From Sphingobacterium bovisgrunnientis (GTDB lineage Bacteria > Bacteroidota > Bacteroidia > Sphingobacteriales > Sphingobacteriaceae), in NCBI RefSeq assembly GCF_009829085.1, contig NZ_WUQY01000006.1, positions 60,616 through 124,615 on the forward strand: a DNA stretch of 64,000 bases, written 5' to 3'. The notes under the pieces were generated by a model that worked only from the letters and a program-made list of their open reading frames with translations, did no database searches and was not told where the DNA came from. Made by a program: the position numbers and the translations under genes. Of this stretch, positions 27,933-37,082 are shown piece by piece (positions within the stretch are counted from its first letter, which is position 1; each line of letters opens with the position of its first letter).

Positions 27933-28883
27933 TTATCGGATTCTTATACTACAGTCTACTTTTGCATTGATTATAAGGTTGCTACTTTGGTTTAGTTTAA
28001 CCTTTATTTTACGTACACGTCTGTCTTCACTTTCATTTGCTGTCTCGTAAAGAATGGATTTATTCGACAAGATCTGGTTCGCATAATAGACTTCGCCAGT
28101 GGCAATGGTGTCTTTTCTTCCAACAGGAAATACAAATACTTTTTGCCCAACTTTTATATCACCTGCAAACAACTCATCCACCTCAGCCTCGATAATTGGG
28201 TTTTTAATATTTATGATTTTACCTAATTCTTCAGCAGAACCAATACTTTGTCCCAATCGGGCAGTCAGGTCAGTAATGACACCACTTGCTGATGCTTTTA
28301 CACTGTAGTCTCCAATTGTATTTTGCGCCTTATTTATTTGAATTTGTTTTTCATTTTCTGTAAGTTTTTGCGCTTTTAACGACTGCCTCAAACCACGCAA
28401 ATTAGCTTCTTGTTGTTGCCAATTGGAATAATCTGCATCCAACTTTTCTCTAGTTTCGGCATTCTTAGCAAAAAGAGCTTTGGAAGTTTCATACTTTTCT
28501 TTTAATTCTTGCGCATAGATTTCAGCTTTCGCAATATCCTCTGTGACTGTTTTATTTTGTGCGCGAAGACTATTCAGTTGCGCTTTTGCTTCCTCAATAT
28601 CCAATGAAGAATTTCCGGCCCCTAATTTTAAAATTAATTGACCTTTTTGAACAGAGTCGCCTACTTGAACCAATATATTACTGATTTGCCCGGCTGTTGC
28701 GCTCGCGATAACCGAATAATCATCCGCTGATACAACCTTGCCAATAGCTTTGACTTCAGTCACTTCTTGTAAGATCTCTGCATTAGTTTTGGTGTTTTTT
28801 TCTTCTTTTTTGTCAGAAGTACAAGCTGTCGCCAAGACAGAGAGCATGAGTATGAACTGCAATTTATTTATAATCTTCTTCAT
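27933..28883 (-). CDS. HlyD/RND-type membrane fusion adaptor, lipoprotein
   Basis: A 316-residue periplasmic adaptor with a lipobox (LSVLATAC, Cys21). It shows the two halves of a biotinyl-like domain (SATAGQISNILVQVGDSVQKGQLILKL near 65-91 and KASASGVITDLTARLGQSIGSAEELGKI near 196-223) separated by a coiled-coil hairpin (about 95-190). It links the inner membrane ABC permease to the TolC duct. The start overlaps the end of the ATPase gene by 20 bases, which implies translational coupling. Confidence 0.92.
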   Translation of the reverse strand: MKKIINKLQFILMLSVLATACTSDKKEEKNTKTNAEILQEVTEVKAIGKVVSADDYSVIASATAGQISNILVQVGDSVQKGQLILKLGAGNSSLDIEEAKAQLNSLRAQNKTVTEDIAKAEIYAQELKEKYETSKALFAKNAETREKLDADYSNWQQQEANLRGLRQSLKAQKLTENEKQIQINKAQNTIGDYSVKASASGVITDLTARLGQSIGSAEELGKIINIKNPIIEAEVDELFAGDIKVGQKVFVFPVGRKDTIATGEVYYANQILSNKSILYETANESEDRRVRKIKVKLNQSSNLIINAKVDCSIRIR

Positions 28884-29565
28884 TTTTTATTGTATTTGAA
28901 ACCTGTCCTTCTTCCACATAAATAATTTTATCCGCAAATTTTCGTAAACGCAAATCGTGCGTCACAATTATTACGGCTTTGCCTTGTGAGGCAAGAGATT
29001 TCAGTTCATTCATGATGACTTCAGCACTTTTAGCATCCAAAGATGCTGTGGGTTCATCACACAAAATCATAGCAGGATCAGTCACTAATGCGCGAGCAAT
29101 TGCAACACGTTGTTTTTGACCACCGCTCAATTTTTTCGGAAGATTATACATCCTATCGGAAAGCCCAACCTCACCTAATGCTTTTTTTGCTTTTGCACTT
29201 GCTTCGGATTTTGAAACACCCTGTAATACCAATGGCTGCATCACATTTTCTAATGCATTCAATGGTTCTATCAAGTTGAATTGTTGAAATACAAATCCTA
29301 TTTCGTGCAATCGCAAACTAGCTAGTTCGGATTCTTTGAGCTTTGTAATTTCCTTCCCTTTATAAAAAACCTCCCCAGAGGTTGGATATATGACGCAACC
29401 CAGGATGGAAAGTAACGTTGTCTTTCCACTCCCAGAAGGCCCCATTATTAGTGTCAATTTATTTGTTTCGAAGCTTATCGAAGTCTTATCTAAAGCAGTG
29501 ATAGTCGTATCACCAGTTTTATAAATTTTATTTACTTGATTGAGTTTTACGATTTCATTTTCCAT
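28864..29565 (-). CDS. ABC transporter ATPase, LolD/MacB/DevA type
   Basis: A 233-residue ATP-binding subunit. Walker A is GPSGSGKTT at about 42-50, the Q loop lies in GFVFQQFNLIEPLNALENV, the signature is LSGGQKQRVAIARAL, Walker B is AMILCDEPTASLD, and the H loop is IIVTHD. It powers the exporter whose adaptor, permease and outer membrane duct follow. First gene of the four-gene operon; its 3' end overlaps the adaptor start. Confidence 0.94.
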   Translation of the reverse strand: MENEIVKLNQVNKIYKTGDTTITALDKTSISFETNKLTLIMGPSGSGKTTLLSILGCVIYPTSGEVFYKGKEITKLKESELASLRLHEIGFVFQQFNLIEPLNALENVMQPLVLQGVSKSEASAKAKKALGEVGLSDRMYNLPKKLSGGQKQRVAIARALVTDPAMILCDEPTASLDAKSAEVIMNELKSLASQGKAVIIVTHDLRLRKFADKIIYVEEGQVSNTIKNEEDYK

Positions 29566-29613
29566 CAGTAGGTTGTAGACTTTGCTTACATTTTATGAAA
29601 CACAATAAATATA

Positions 29614-30120
29614 TTAAATATTTAGCTCACCCTCACGACCAATGTCTACTTTTTTTCCTGTGATCGCAGCTGAGGCCACTTTCAGCAATGTCATAAATTT
29701 ATTGGTTTTGGTGTCCCAATAATTTGAATCTACAGGCGTTACTTTCAATACGCGAATCGATGGATCTTCTTTTCCTTTCTCAAAATATACTTCAACAAAT
29801 TTGTTCCAATATTTTTCAATTCGTTCTTGATCTCTGGATGCTTCAGCAATTCCATCAATGCTTAGAAAAGTATAGGATCCTGGATCTCCAAATGCCAGTG
29901 AAATTTTATTATCAGTTTGTAAGTTATGATAGGTCTCACTGTCGGATGAAATCAAATACCAAATATTTCCCTCATCATCAATTTCTTGACGACTCATTGG
30001 TGTCATGTAAGGATACTGTGCACCTTTTGGGTAAGTAACCATCATTGCGACGTCTATGCTGTTGACTAAATCTTTTAATTTTTCAATAGCTTCTTGGTTG
30101 TTTAAATTTTCTGTGCTCAT
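29614..30120 (-). CDS. Pyridoxamine 5'-phosphate oxidase-like flavin protein (general stress protein 26 type)
   Basis: A 168-residue split-barrel protein: LKDLVNSIDVAMMVTYPKGAQYPYMTPMSRQEIDDEGNIWYLISSDSETYHNLQTDNKISLAFGDPGSYTFLSIDGIAE, then VTPVDSNYWDT near the C-terminus. This is the pattern of the PNPOx-like GSP26 family, small FMN-binding proteins of unknown substrate linked to stress. It stands 48 bases upstream of the exporter operon on the same strand but its first codon is preceded by its own gap, so it may be separate or the first gene of the unit. Confidence 0.85.
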   Translation of the reverse strand: MSTENLNNQEAIEKLKDLVNSIDVAMMVTYPKGAQYPYMTPMSRQEIDDEGNIWYLISSDSETYHNLQTDNKISLAFGDPGSYTFLSIDGIAEASRDQERIEKYWNKFVEVYFEKGKEDPSIRVLKVTPVDSNYWDTKTNKFMTLLKVASAAITGKKVDIGREGELNI

Positions 30121-30187
30121 ATTTTAATTGTTTTAACATAAAACAATTCCATTTATAAATATGTTTTAAATATGGAGGTCAATATTT

Positions 30188-30418
30188 ATGATTTTACAAT
30201 TAAATCCCACTATCTATGTAGATACACCGTTGGGAAAAGGTCACACTTTATTTATCATCGATTATGGAATGCATCAAAATTCCTGTTGGGTAGTTACTTT
30301 AGAAAGTAATGGTATTGTAAAGCATTTTGATGCGAATGATGTGATTATTTGTACAAATTTTACTTATCACATTAATAATGAGAGGAACAGTTTTAAAGCT
30401 GAAGAAACGAAAGGCTAG
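30188..30418 (+). CDS. Small conserved hypothetical protein
   Basis: A 76-residue protein beginning MILQLNPTIYVDTPLGKGHTLFIIDYGMHQNSCWVVTLE, then GIVKHFDANDVIICTNFTYHINN. The beta-rich pattern and the GKGHTLFIIDYG motif are of the kind seen in uncharacterised short proteins of Sphingobacteria, but I cannot assign a family. GGAGG lies 12 bases before the ATG (30172-30177 region), an atypically strong ribosome-binding site. It is followed by a perfect 22-bp hairpin. The function is not known. Confidence 0.7.
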   Translation: MILQLNPTIYVDTPLGKGHTLFIIDYGMHQNSCWVVTLESNGIVKHFDANDVIICTNFTYHINNERNSFKAEETKG

Positions 30419-30433
30419 TTTAATTTTATAAAA

Positions 30434-30483
30434 TTACTGCAATACAAAGGTTGGATTAATGTCCAACCTTTGTATTGCAGTAA
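30434..30483. terminator. Perfect 22-bp hairpin between convergent genes
   Basis: Twenty-two bases (30434-30455) and their exact complement (30462-30483) around a six-base loop, TTACTGCAATACAAAGG...GGTTGGA on the left arm. It sits between the small plus-strand gene and mazG (minus) and could end both transcripts, yet no T run follows in either direction. Confidence 0.7.
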
Positions 30484-30494
30484 ATGTATTGCGT

Positions 30495-31304
30495 TTATAA
30501 ACCTTTGGATTTAGCTTCATTCCAAAATACATCCATCTCTTTCAACGTCATATCTTGTAATTTCAAATCTTGCGCAGCAGCTTGCTCTTCCAAATAAGTA
30601 AATCGACGGATAAATTTTTTATTCGTGCGTTCCAAAGCATTCTCGGGGTTGATACCAATGTGTCTTGCGTAATTTGTTAACGCAAATAGCAAATCGCCAA
30701 ATTCTTGTTCTGCTTTTTCGAGATCTATATGTTGATTTTCTACAATATTATATTCGGTTTTGAATTCTTGTAATTCCTCTTCGACTTTTTTCCAAACCTC
30801 CGTTTTGTCCTCCCAGTCAAAACCAACCCCACGTACTTTATCTTGAATGCGGTAAGCTTTTACCAAGGCAGGTAGAGTTTTGGGAACACCAGCTAAGACT
30901 GATTTTTTACCTTCCTTTAATTTTATTTGTTCCCAATTGGCTTTTACGTCTTCATCATCATTGACTTGAGTATCCGCATAGATATGGGGATGACGTGTGA
31001 TCAATTTATCACAAACTGCATTCAGGGCGTCAGTAATATCAAAAGCCTGTTGTTCTTCCGCTATCTTCGCATAGAAAACAAGGTGCATCAACAAGTCACC
31101 TAGCTCATTTTTGACTTCGTCCAAATCCTTTTCCAATATTGCATCCGCTAATTCGTACATCTCTTCAATAGTTAGGTGACGAAGACTTTCCATAGTCTGT
31201 TTTTTGTCCCAAGGACATTCAAGACGTAAAGTATTCATGATGCTAACTAATCGTTGGAATGCTAGGGAAGGCGTGTGTTGAGTTTCGGGAGCTTGATGTG
31301 CCAT
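30495..31304 (-). CDS. mazG: Nucleoside triphosphate pyrophosphohydrolase MazG
   Basis: Hydrolyses (d)NTPs, including damaged ones, to monophosphates and diphosphate. The 269-residue protein has two MazG domains: the first with CPWDKKQTMESLRHLTIEEMYELADAI and NELGDLLMHLVFYAKIAEE (about 35-85), the second with KAEQEFGDLLFALTNYARHIGINPENALERTNKKFIRRF (about 198-236). EExxE and ExxD metal-binding residues are present in both. Length is that of the long bacterial form. Confidence 0.94.
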   Translation of the reverse strand: MAHQAPETQHTPSLAFQRLVSIMNTLRLECPWDKKQTMESLRHLTIEEMYELADAILEKDLDEVKNELGDLLMHLVFYAKIAEEQQAFDITDALNAVCDKLITRHPHIYADTQVNDDEDVKANWEQIKLKEGKKSVLAGVPKTLPALVKAYRIQDKVRGVGFDWEDKTEVWKKVEEELQEFKTEYNIVENQHIDLEKAEQEFGDLLFALTNYARHIGINPENALERTNKKFIRRFTYLEEQAAAQDLKLQDMTLKEMDVFWNEAKSKGL

Positions 31305-31386
31305 AATGTTGTTTTGTGCAAATTTACGATAAATGCAGTTATTCTAAACACAAACATATGCTTGGCTGTTATATCAGTAACAAAAA

Positions 31387-31701
31387 ATGAAAAATATGGA
31401 AACTAAATATGACTACTTGTCTACTGCCGCAGCATTGAATGAATTGCATGGATTGGGTTACACGCATGATTTTAATATTGATTTTGATAAGCTTTTCTTC
31501 AGTGCCGAAGATTATGTTATTGATTACTTGTATCGTTATGAAGGTATAACAAATCCGAGCGACGAGTCTACAGTATATGGCTTGCGCAATCAGCGCACTG
31601 ATGAAAAGGGAGTTTTTGTAGTTGGCGATCTTTCTATGGTCGAAGGTAAAAAAAGAGAAATCATCATTAACTTAGAGATAAAATCAAAATCTCAAACTTA
31701 A
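31387..31701 (+). CDS. Conserved hypothetical protein (often mislabelled PRPP synthetase-like)
   Basis: A 104-residue protein beginning with a short helix, then TAAALNELHGLGYTHDFNI, FSAEDYVIDYLYRYEGITNPSDESTVYGLRNQRTDEKGVFVVGDLSMVEG. This matches a small Bacteroidota family that databases sometimes call 'phosphoribosylpyrophosphate synthetase', although it has no PRPP-synthetase domain. The role is unknown. Its stop shares a base with the next start (TAATG), so it is translationally coupled to the DUF1543 gene. Confidence 0.75.
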   Translation: MKNMETKYDYLSTAAALNELHGLGYTHDFNIDFDKLFFSAEDYVIDYLYRYEGITNPSDESTVYGLRNQRTDEKGVFVVGDLSMVEGKKREIIINLEIKSKSQT

Positions 31702-32249
31702 TGATGAATCTGTACATGGTACTATTAGGATGTAATCTTCCTAACCGTTATATCGAGCAACACGATGTGTTTTTTAATGTTGGTGCTGATCTTTTGAGTC
31801 TAAAACAGTCCATGTACGACTTTTGGCCAGAGGCTGGAGAAAATCTACATATTGATTCTTATCGTGCTGTGAGTCGGGTAGGAAATTATGAAATTAAAAT
31901 CGTTGATAGGGGAAATGGGGATAAGCAAAATGAGCTGAATCTTTATTTTCTGAATTTAGGTGGGTATAAACCCAATGATATGGAAGAATATCATTACAAA
32001 CAATTAGTAATAGCTAAGTCAATAGAAGAAGCAATTGCAACAGCTACGGAAAATACTTTTCATAAACATTATTCCGAGCCACATGTTGATAATAAATACG
32101 GTATCGACGTGGATGATATTTATTTAGTGAGTGATATATTGCCAATTCATATCAAGGATAAATACAGTTTGCATATTGTAGAATCTCATGCTCCAAACAA
32201 AGAAGATGACCTAGTCATAGGATACATTAAATTGAGTGAATGGAATTAA
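31701..32249 (+). CDS. DUF1543 domain protein
   Basis: A 182-residue protein opening MMNLYMVLLGCNLPNRYIEQHDVFFNVG, then DFWPEAGENLHIDSYRAVSRVGNYEIKIV and a second, similar stretch HIDDIYLVSDILPIH, which fits the two-repeat DUF1543 family of Proteobacteria and Bacteroidota. The function is not known. It overlaps the preceding small gene and is followed after ~70 bases by the MgtC-like gene on the same strand. Confidence 0.85.
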   Translation: MMNLYMVLLGCNLPNRYIEQHDVFFNVGADLLSLKQSMYDFWPEAGENLHIDSYRAVSRVGNYEIKIVDRGNGDKQNELNLYFLNLGGYKPNDMEEYHYKQLVIAKSIEEAIATATENTFHKHYSEPHVDNKYGIDVDDIYLVSDILPIHIKDKYSLHIVESHAPNKEDDLVIGYIKLSEWN

Positions 32250-32320
32250 AATTTCTATTGGTAATATATTTAATGTCTAAATTATTCTGTTTATTTGATA
32301 GATAATTAAAAAGGACAAAT

Positions 32321-32965
32321 ATGTTGGAATTTTTCCTTGAAAATGAAAGTTTTCAAGCTATTTTAGTATCTATAGGCTGTGGCGCTATAGTAGGTTTAGA
32401 AAGAGAGTACAGAAACAAGTCAGCGGGTTTTCGAACTGTTATCTTAATTTGTTTTGGTGCTACTATATTTACTTTAGCATCCAAGCAAGGTGATATTTCG
32501 GATGACCGAATCGCAGCAAATATAGTAACAGGAATTGGTTTCCTTGGTGCTGGTGTTATTTACCAAGGGAAATTCTCGGTGCAGGGGTTAACAACAGCGG
32601 CTGTAATCTGGACAATGGCGGCAATTGGAATGTTGGTAGGATTTGGTGACTACACATTGGGCGTGTGCCTTGCTGTTGTAATGGTAATTATTTTATCACT
32701 TTTCCAAAAAATAGAGGAATTGTTGGCTCGTGTATTTTTAACACGTACGTTGCATATAACATTCAAGGATAATTCTATTTCGCATTTACGTGCATTCGAA
32801 CAATTTTTGGAAACACATCAAGTAGATGCAATAAGGAAAGGAATGGAAAAAGACGAGAACAGATTAGAGGTTATTTTTGAAGTTTCAGGCAAGCGAAAAG
32901 TTGTTCGTGCACTGAATGAGTCCATCATTCAATTAGAATATGTATATGCCTTTAGCAATATGTAA
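32321..32965 (+). CDS. MgtC/SapB family membrane protein
   Basis: A 214-residue protein with about five transmembrane helices in the first 150 residues and a cytoplasmic C-terminal tail. GCGAIVGLEREYRNKSAGFRTVILICFGATIFTL (19-52) and GIGFLGAGVIYQGKFSVQGLTTAAVIWTMAAIGML are the conserved blocks of the MgtC/SapB family. In Salmonella MgtC supports growth at low magnesium; in other bacteria members are of uncertain role. It shares a bidirectional terminator with the symporter gene downstream. Confidence 0.92.
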   Translation: MLEFFLENESFQAILVSIGCGAIVGLEREYRNKSAGFRTVILICFGATIFTLASKQGDISDDRIAANIVTGIGFLGAGVIYQGKFSVQGLTTAAVIWTMAAIGMLVGFGDYTLGVCLAVVMVIILSLFQKIEELLARVFLTRTLHITFKDNSISHLRAFEQFLETHQVDAIRKGMEKDENRLEVIFEVSGKRKVVRALNESIIQLEYVYAFSNM

Positions 32966-32972
32966 AAAATAG

Positions 32973-33006
32973 AAAAAGCGCTCAAATATTTCGAGCGCAT
33001 TTTTTA
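32973..33006. terminator. Bidirectional terminator between mgtC-like gene and symporter
   Basis: AAAAAGCGCTC and GAGCGCATTTTTT flank an AT loop. The A and T runs serve the plus-strand MgtC-like gene and the minus-strand galactose operon. Confidence 0.85.
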
Positions 33007-33027
33007 TACCTTGAATAATAGATATTC

Positions 33028-34704
33028 TTACCAGAAAACAATATACAATGCAGCAGTTGCTCCAATAATTAGTAATGATAATACTAAGAAAGTAGGAGAC
33101 ATTCTAAACATTTTGGTGTCAATTTCTAGTCCATTAGGTACAACACCTTTTGCATTTTCGTATAAACTGATGATTACCATACCAATCACACAGAATGCAA
33201 ATACTAAGGTCATTCTATCCATAAAAGGAATTTCATAGACGCCACCAGCATTCGGAATTGCGAAGTTTATTGCCGAAAGGAATTCTAAATCCATCAATTG
33301 TCCTGAGAACTTTAATATTACTGAGAATACGAAACCTCCAATCGTTGCAAATAAAGCTGCATTTGAAGTCGTTTTCTTCCAGAAGAACCCTAAAATAAAC
33401 ATCGCAAAGATACCTGGGGATACAAATCCTGTGTACTCTTGAATGTAATGGAAACCTTGTTTTCCTTCTCCCATTAATGAGTTACCAACTAATAAAGCTA
33501 ATAACGTACCCAATAACATAGATACCATTACCGCTATCTTACCTACATTCACCAATTTGCTCTCACTTGCATTTTTGTTGATTGCCTTTTGATAAATATC
33601 TAGTGTGAAGATTGTTGCTATACTATTAGCTTTACCTGCTAGTGATGCTACAATTGCTGCTGTCAAAGCTGCAAATGAAAGACCTTTAAGACCTGTAGGT
33701 AATAATGTCAATAGAGCAGAGTATGCTTTGTTTGGATCCTGAACGCCACTTCCTGTCAATAACAAATCCGGATTAATCGCACTCATGTCATTCTTAATGA
33801 TATAATATACTGCAATACCTGGAATAACAACGATTAAAGGCATTAACATTTTTAAGAATGCTGCAAATAACAATCCGTTACGTGCTGTATCCAATGATGC
33901 ACCTAGGGCGCGTTGCGTGATATATTGGTTACAGCCCCAGTAGCTCAAGTTCGCAATCCAAAGACCGCCAATTAACACACTGATACCCGGTAAATCCATA
34001 TAACCTTCTTTATCTTTCGTAAAGATCATATCAAAGTGCTCAGAAGCTCCACCTTTTAATTTGGTCAATCCAGAGAGGAAGCCTTGACCTTCAGATATAA
34101 TATCTAATGCGATGTACGTGGCTACAAATCCACCAATAACAAGTACGACTACCTGAATCACATCCGTATATCCAATTACTTTCATACCACCTAATGTGAT
34201 TACAACAGCAAAAACGGATAACAAGATAATACAAACATTAATATCTAATCCTGAAATACCTGCAATAGCTACAGCACCCAAGAATAAAATAGACATTAAA
34301 TTCACAACGATATATAACATCAACCAGAATACAGCCATAATCATAGCTACCGTACTGTTGTACCGCTGATGAAGGAACTGTGGCATGGTGAAAATCTTAT
34401 TTTTGAGATAGACAGGCATAAAGAATATGGCTACCACAATAAGAGTAATAGCTGCCATCCACTCATACGCTGCAATTGCGAGACCGATCTTGAAACCAGA
34501 CCCACTCATCCCAATGAATTGCTCCGCAGAGATATTGGACGCAATAAGTGAGGCTCCAATAGCCCACCATGTCAATGAGCCTTCTGCCAAAAAATAGTCT
34601 TTTGAATCTTGTACAGCGGATTTTTTCTTATAGTAAATATATAAGCCATATCCCGCTACTATGATAAAGTAGACGAAAAAAACAATGTAATCTTGAATTT
34701 GCAT
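33028..34704 (-). CDS. Sodium/sugar symporter (SSS family, vSGLT-like)
   Basis: A 558-residue membrane protein with about 14 helices of the solute:sodium symporter family. MQIQDYIVFFVYFIIVAGYGLYIYYKKKSAVQDSKDYFLAEGSLTWWAIGASLIASNISAEQFIGMSGSG is the typical start; ITLGGMKVIGYTDVIQVVVLVIGG and WGCNQYITQRALGA follow. vSGLT takes up galactose with sodium; here the gene is the third of an operon after galT and galK (33 bases after galK), which supports galactose as substrate. Confidence 0.92.
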   Translation of the reverse strand: MQIQDYIVFFVYFIIVAGYGLYIYYKKKSAVQDSKDYFLAEGSLTWWAIGASLIASNISAEQFIGMSGSGFKIGLAIAAYEWMAAITLIVVAIFFMPVYLKNKIFTMPQFLHQRYNSTVAMIMAVFWLMLYIVVNLMSILFLGAVAIAGISGLDINVCIILLSVFAVVITLGGMKVIGYTDVIQVVVLVIGGFVATYIALDIISEGQGFLSGLTKLKGGASEHFDMIFTKDKEGYMDLPGISVLIGGLWIANLSYWGCNQYITQRALGASLDTARNGLLFAAFLKMLMPLIVVIPGIAVYYIIKNDMSAINPDLLLTGSGVQDPNKAYSALLTLLPTGLKGLSFAALTAAIVASLAGKANSIATIFTLDIYQKAINKNASESKLVNVGKIAVMVSMLLGTLLALLVGNSLMGEGKQGFHYIQEYTGFVSPGIFAMFILGFFWKKTTSNAALFATIGGFVFSVILKFSGQLMDLEFLSAINFAIPNAGGVYEIPFMDRMTLVFAFCVIGMVIISLYENAKGVVPNGLEIDTKMFRMSPTFLVLSLLIIGATAALYIVFW

Positions 34705-34737
34705 AATACTTAATTGGTTATTAAAATGTTTAGGTGA

Positions 34738-35895
34738 TTAAAGGATTTCGTGTGTTCCATTTGAAATAGACACTTTAATCGGGGTTAAATTTAAATTAAA
34801 TTTATTAAAATACAAGTTACTTAATTTATCAATTATATCTTTTGATTTTCCTTCCTTGATAACATTGATCGTACAACCGCCAAAACCACCACCCATCATA
34901 CGTGCGCCAGCAACTTCAGGATATGTAGCAACTGTCGATACTAAGAAATCAAGTTCATCACAACTCACTTCGTATTCTTTACTCAATGCCCAGTGTGCAT
35001 CATATAGTAATTGTCCTAAAGAATTTATGTTGTTTGCTTTTAAAGCTTCTGTTGCTTTTAACAAACGTTCATTTTCCTCAACTACAAATTTTGATTTTTG
35101 GTAATATTCAGCAGATACATCTTTCACTAATTCGTCCAATTGTGCTATCGAAACATCTCGTAAAGATTCCACTTGAGGATATTTTTCTTTTACTAATGCT
35201 ACAGCCGCTTCACATGCTTCACGTCTTTTGTTGTAGGCAGAGGATGCTAGAGAATGTTTTACATTGGTATTCAATAATAAAATCTCATAACCGTTTAATT
35301 CAATAGGGATATACTCGTATTCTAGGCTACGACAATCCAATTTGATTAAGCTATTGTCTTGACCAAACACGGAAGCGAATTGATCCATGATTCCGCAACG
35401 TACACCCACAGCCTCATGTTCTGTTTGCTGACCTACCTTTGCTATATCTAACTTACTTAAATTCAAATCGAATAATTTGCTTAGCGCAAATGACGTCGCA
35501 CATGTCAGTGCAGCAGATGATGAAAGTCCTGAACCTAGAGGAACATCTCCTACAACAACTAAATTGTACCCTTTAATCCCCTCAAATTTTTGTTTTAAAA
35601 TGCGTGTAACACCTAAAATGTAATTTGTCCACAATTCAGGGCCAAATGTTAGTGTCGTCGTATCGGTGTTATATTTTCCATTGTAATCAACAGAATACAA
35701 CTCGATATTGTTATCATTACGGGAAGAAATACCAATGTATACACCCTTATCGATAGCTGCTGGAAGCACAAAGCCATTGTTGTAATCCGTGTGTTCACCA
35801 ATAACATTTATTCTCCCAGGCGACTTCACAACAATTTGCGGTTCGCTGTTAAAGACACGTATGAAAGTGTCTTTAACTTGATTCACTAGACTCAT
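34738..35895 (-). CDS. galK: Galactokinase
   Basis: Phosphorylates galactose to galactose 1-phosphate with ATP, the first Leloir step. The 385-residue GHMP kinase carries the galactokinase signature GRINVIGEHTDYNNGFVLPAAI (24-45), the ATP loop PLGSGLSSSAAL and the C-terminal GARMMGGGFGGCTINVI. Second gene of galT-galK-symporter; only 3 bases separate it from galT. Confidence 0.97.
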   Translation of the reverse strand: MSLVNQVKDTFIRVFNSEPQIVVKSPGRINVIGEHTDYNNGFVLPAAIDKGVYIGISSRNDNNIELYSVDYNGKYNTDTTTLTFGPELWTNYILGVTRILKQKFEGIKGYNLVVVGDVPLGSGLSSSAALTCATSFALSKLFDLNLSKLDIAKVGQQTEHEAVGVRCGIMDQFASVFGQDNSLIKLDCRSLEYEYIPIELNGYEILLLNTNVKHSLASSAYNKRREACEAAVALVKEKYPQVESLRDVSIAQLDELVKDVSAEYYQKSKFVVEENERLLKATEALKANNINSLGQLLYDAHWALSKEYEVSCDELDFLVSTVATYPEVAGARMMGGGFGGCTINVIKEGKSKDIIDKLSNLYFNKFNLNLTPIKVSISNGTHEIL

Positions 35896-35898
35896 ATA

Positions 35899-36936
35899 TT
35901 ATGCTTGTTTATAATGTACTGTACTTTGTTTTTTAATAATTTCAGCTGCAGTTTCAGGAGTGATATCACGCTGCGGTCCACCTAACATCTCGTAACCTAC
36001 CATGAATTTTTTTACGGATGCTGATCGCAATAGTGGAGGGTAAAAGTGCATGTGCCAATGCCATTCTGCATGATCGCCATCGTTTATGGGAGCTTGATGC
36101 ATTCCTCCCGAATATGGGAATGAAGTGCTGAATATATTATCGTATCGAATCGTCAATTCCTGCAATGTTTTTGCTAAATCTTCTTTTTCTTCCGCTGAGA
36201 ATTGACCAATATTTTGAACGTGTCTTTTGCTTATAATAATTGTTTCAAATGGCCAAGTTGCCCAATAAGGTACTAATGCCACAAAATGTGCATTGTCTAC
36301 AATTATTCTTTCGTTCAAGCTTAATTCTAAATCCAAATAGGCTTTTAATAGTGACACACCATTTTTATCAAAATATTCTTTTTGTTTGGCTGTTTCTACT
36401 AGTATTTCATTAGGCAAAGAACTTTGCGACCAAATTTGACCATGAGGATGCGGATTGCTACATCCCATTATCGCTCCTTTATTTTCAAAGATTTGAATAT
36501 ATTTTATCCAATCATTTTGAGATAATTCATTGAATTCTTTTTGCCAAAGATCTACCACTTTTAGGATAGAGGGAACATCCATTTCGGGCAACGTCAAATC
36601 ATGTCTAGGGGAGAAGGTGATTACCTTACAAATACCGCGCTCTGCTGTCGCTTGTAATAAATCCGAATTATTGAAATTGCCTTCAGGCGTATTTTGAAGT
36701 ATCGCTGAAAAGTCGTTCGTAAATACATAAGTATCCTTATAGTCCGGATTTTCGGTGCCATCTGCTCTTTTATTGGAAGGACACAAGTAACAGGTTGGGT
36801 CGTATTGTGGTCTGTCATCGGTAGCGACATCTTCCACTTTTCCTTGCCAAGGTCTGTTATTCCTATGAGGCGAAACTAATACTTTTTCACCCGTCAATAT
36901 ATTAATGCGGTGGTGAGGTTGATTAAGGTCTAACAT
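35899..36936 (-). CDS. galT: Galactose-1-phosphate uridylyltransferase
   Basis: Exchanges UMP between UDP-glucose and galactose 1-phosphate, the Leloir step after galK. Active-site block CSNPHPHGQIWSQ and the zinc-binding CYLCPSNKR are present, as are the C-terminal HWHMHFYPP residues. The frame is open to an upstream TTG at 36969, but the ATG at 36936 gives 345 residues and a start HRINILTGEKVLVSPHR that fits the family, so it is preferred. A run of seven C (minus strand) precedes it. First gene of the galactose operon; no regulator or mutarotase is adjacent. Confidence 0.96.
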   Translation of the reverse strand: MLDLNQPHHRINILTGEKVLVSPHRNNRPWQGKVEDVATDDRPQYDPTCYLCPSNKRADGTENPDYKDTYVFTNDFSAILQNTPEGNFNNSDLLQATAERGICKVITFSPRHDLTLPEMDVPSILKVVDLWQKEFNELSQNDWIKYIQIFENKGAIMGCSNPHPHGQIWSQSSLPNEILVETAKQKEYFDKNGVSLLKAYLDLELSLNERIIVDNAHFVALVPYWATWPFETIIISKRHVQNIGQFSAEEKEDLAKTLQELTIRYDNIFSTSFPYSGGMHQAPINDGDHAEWHWHMHFYPPLLRSASVKKFMVGYEMLGGPQRDITPETAAEIIKKQSTVHYKQA

Positions 36937-37011
36937 GTGATCAAGTTTATTGGGGGGGCAATTTAGCAAAAAAAGTTTTTCTTTTAAGAATTAATTAAAA
37001 TTATTTGCACA

Positions 37012-37050
37012 AAAAATAAAAAGGGCTTCTAAACTGAATTAGAAGCCCCT
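37012..37050 (-). terminator. Terminator of the TonB receptor gene
   Basis: On the minus strand GGGCTTCT, a loop and AGAAGCCC (37023-37048) are followed by T-rich sequence. It lies 33 bases past the stop of the receptor and separates it from galT. Confidence 0.85.
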
Positions 37051-37082
37051 AACGGAGATAAATATCTAGTGTGTGATATTTC

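Noticed and set aside
35899..36969. galT starting at TTG 36969
   Set aside because: The ATG at 36936 gives a normal N-terminus; the extra 11 residues have no family support.
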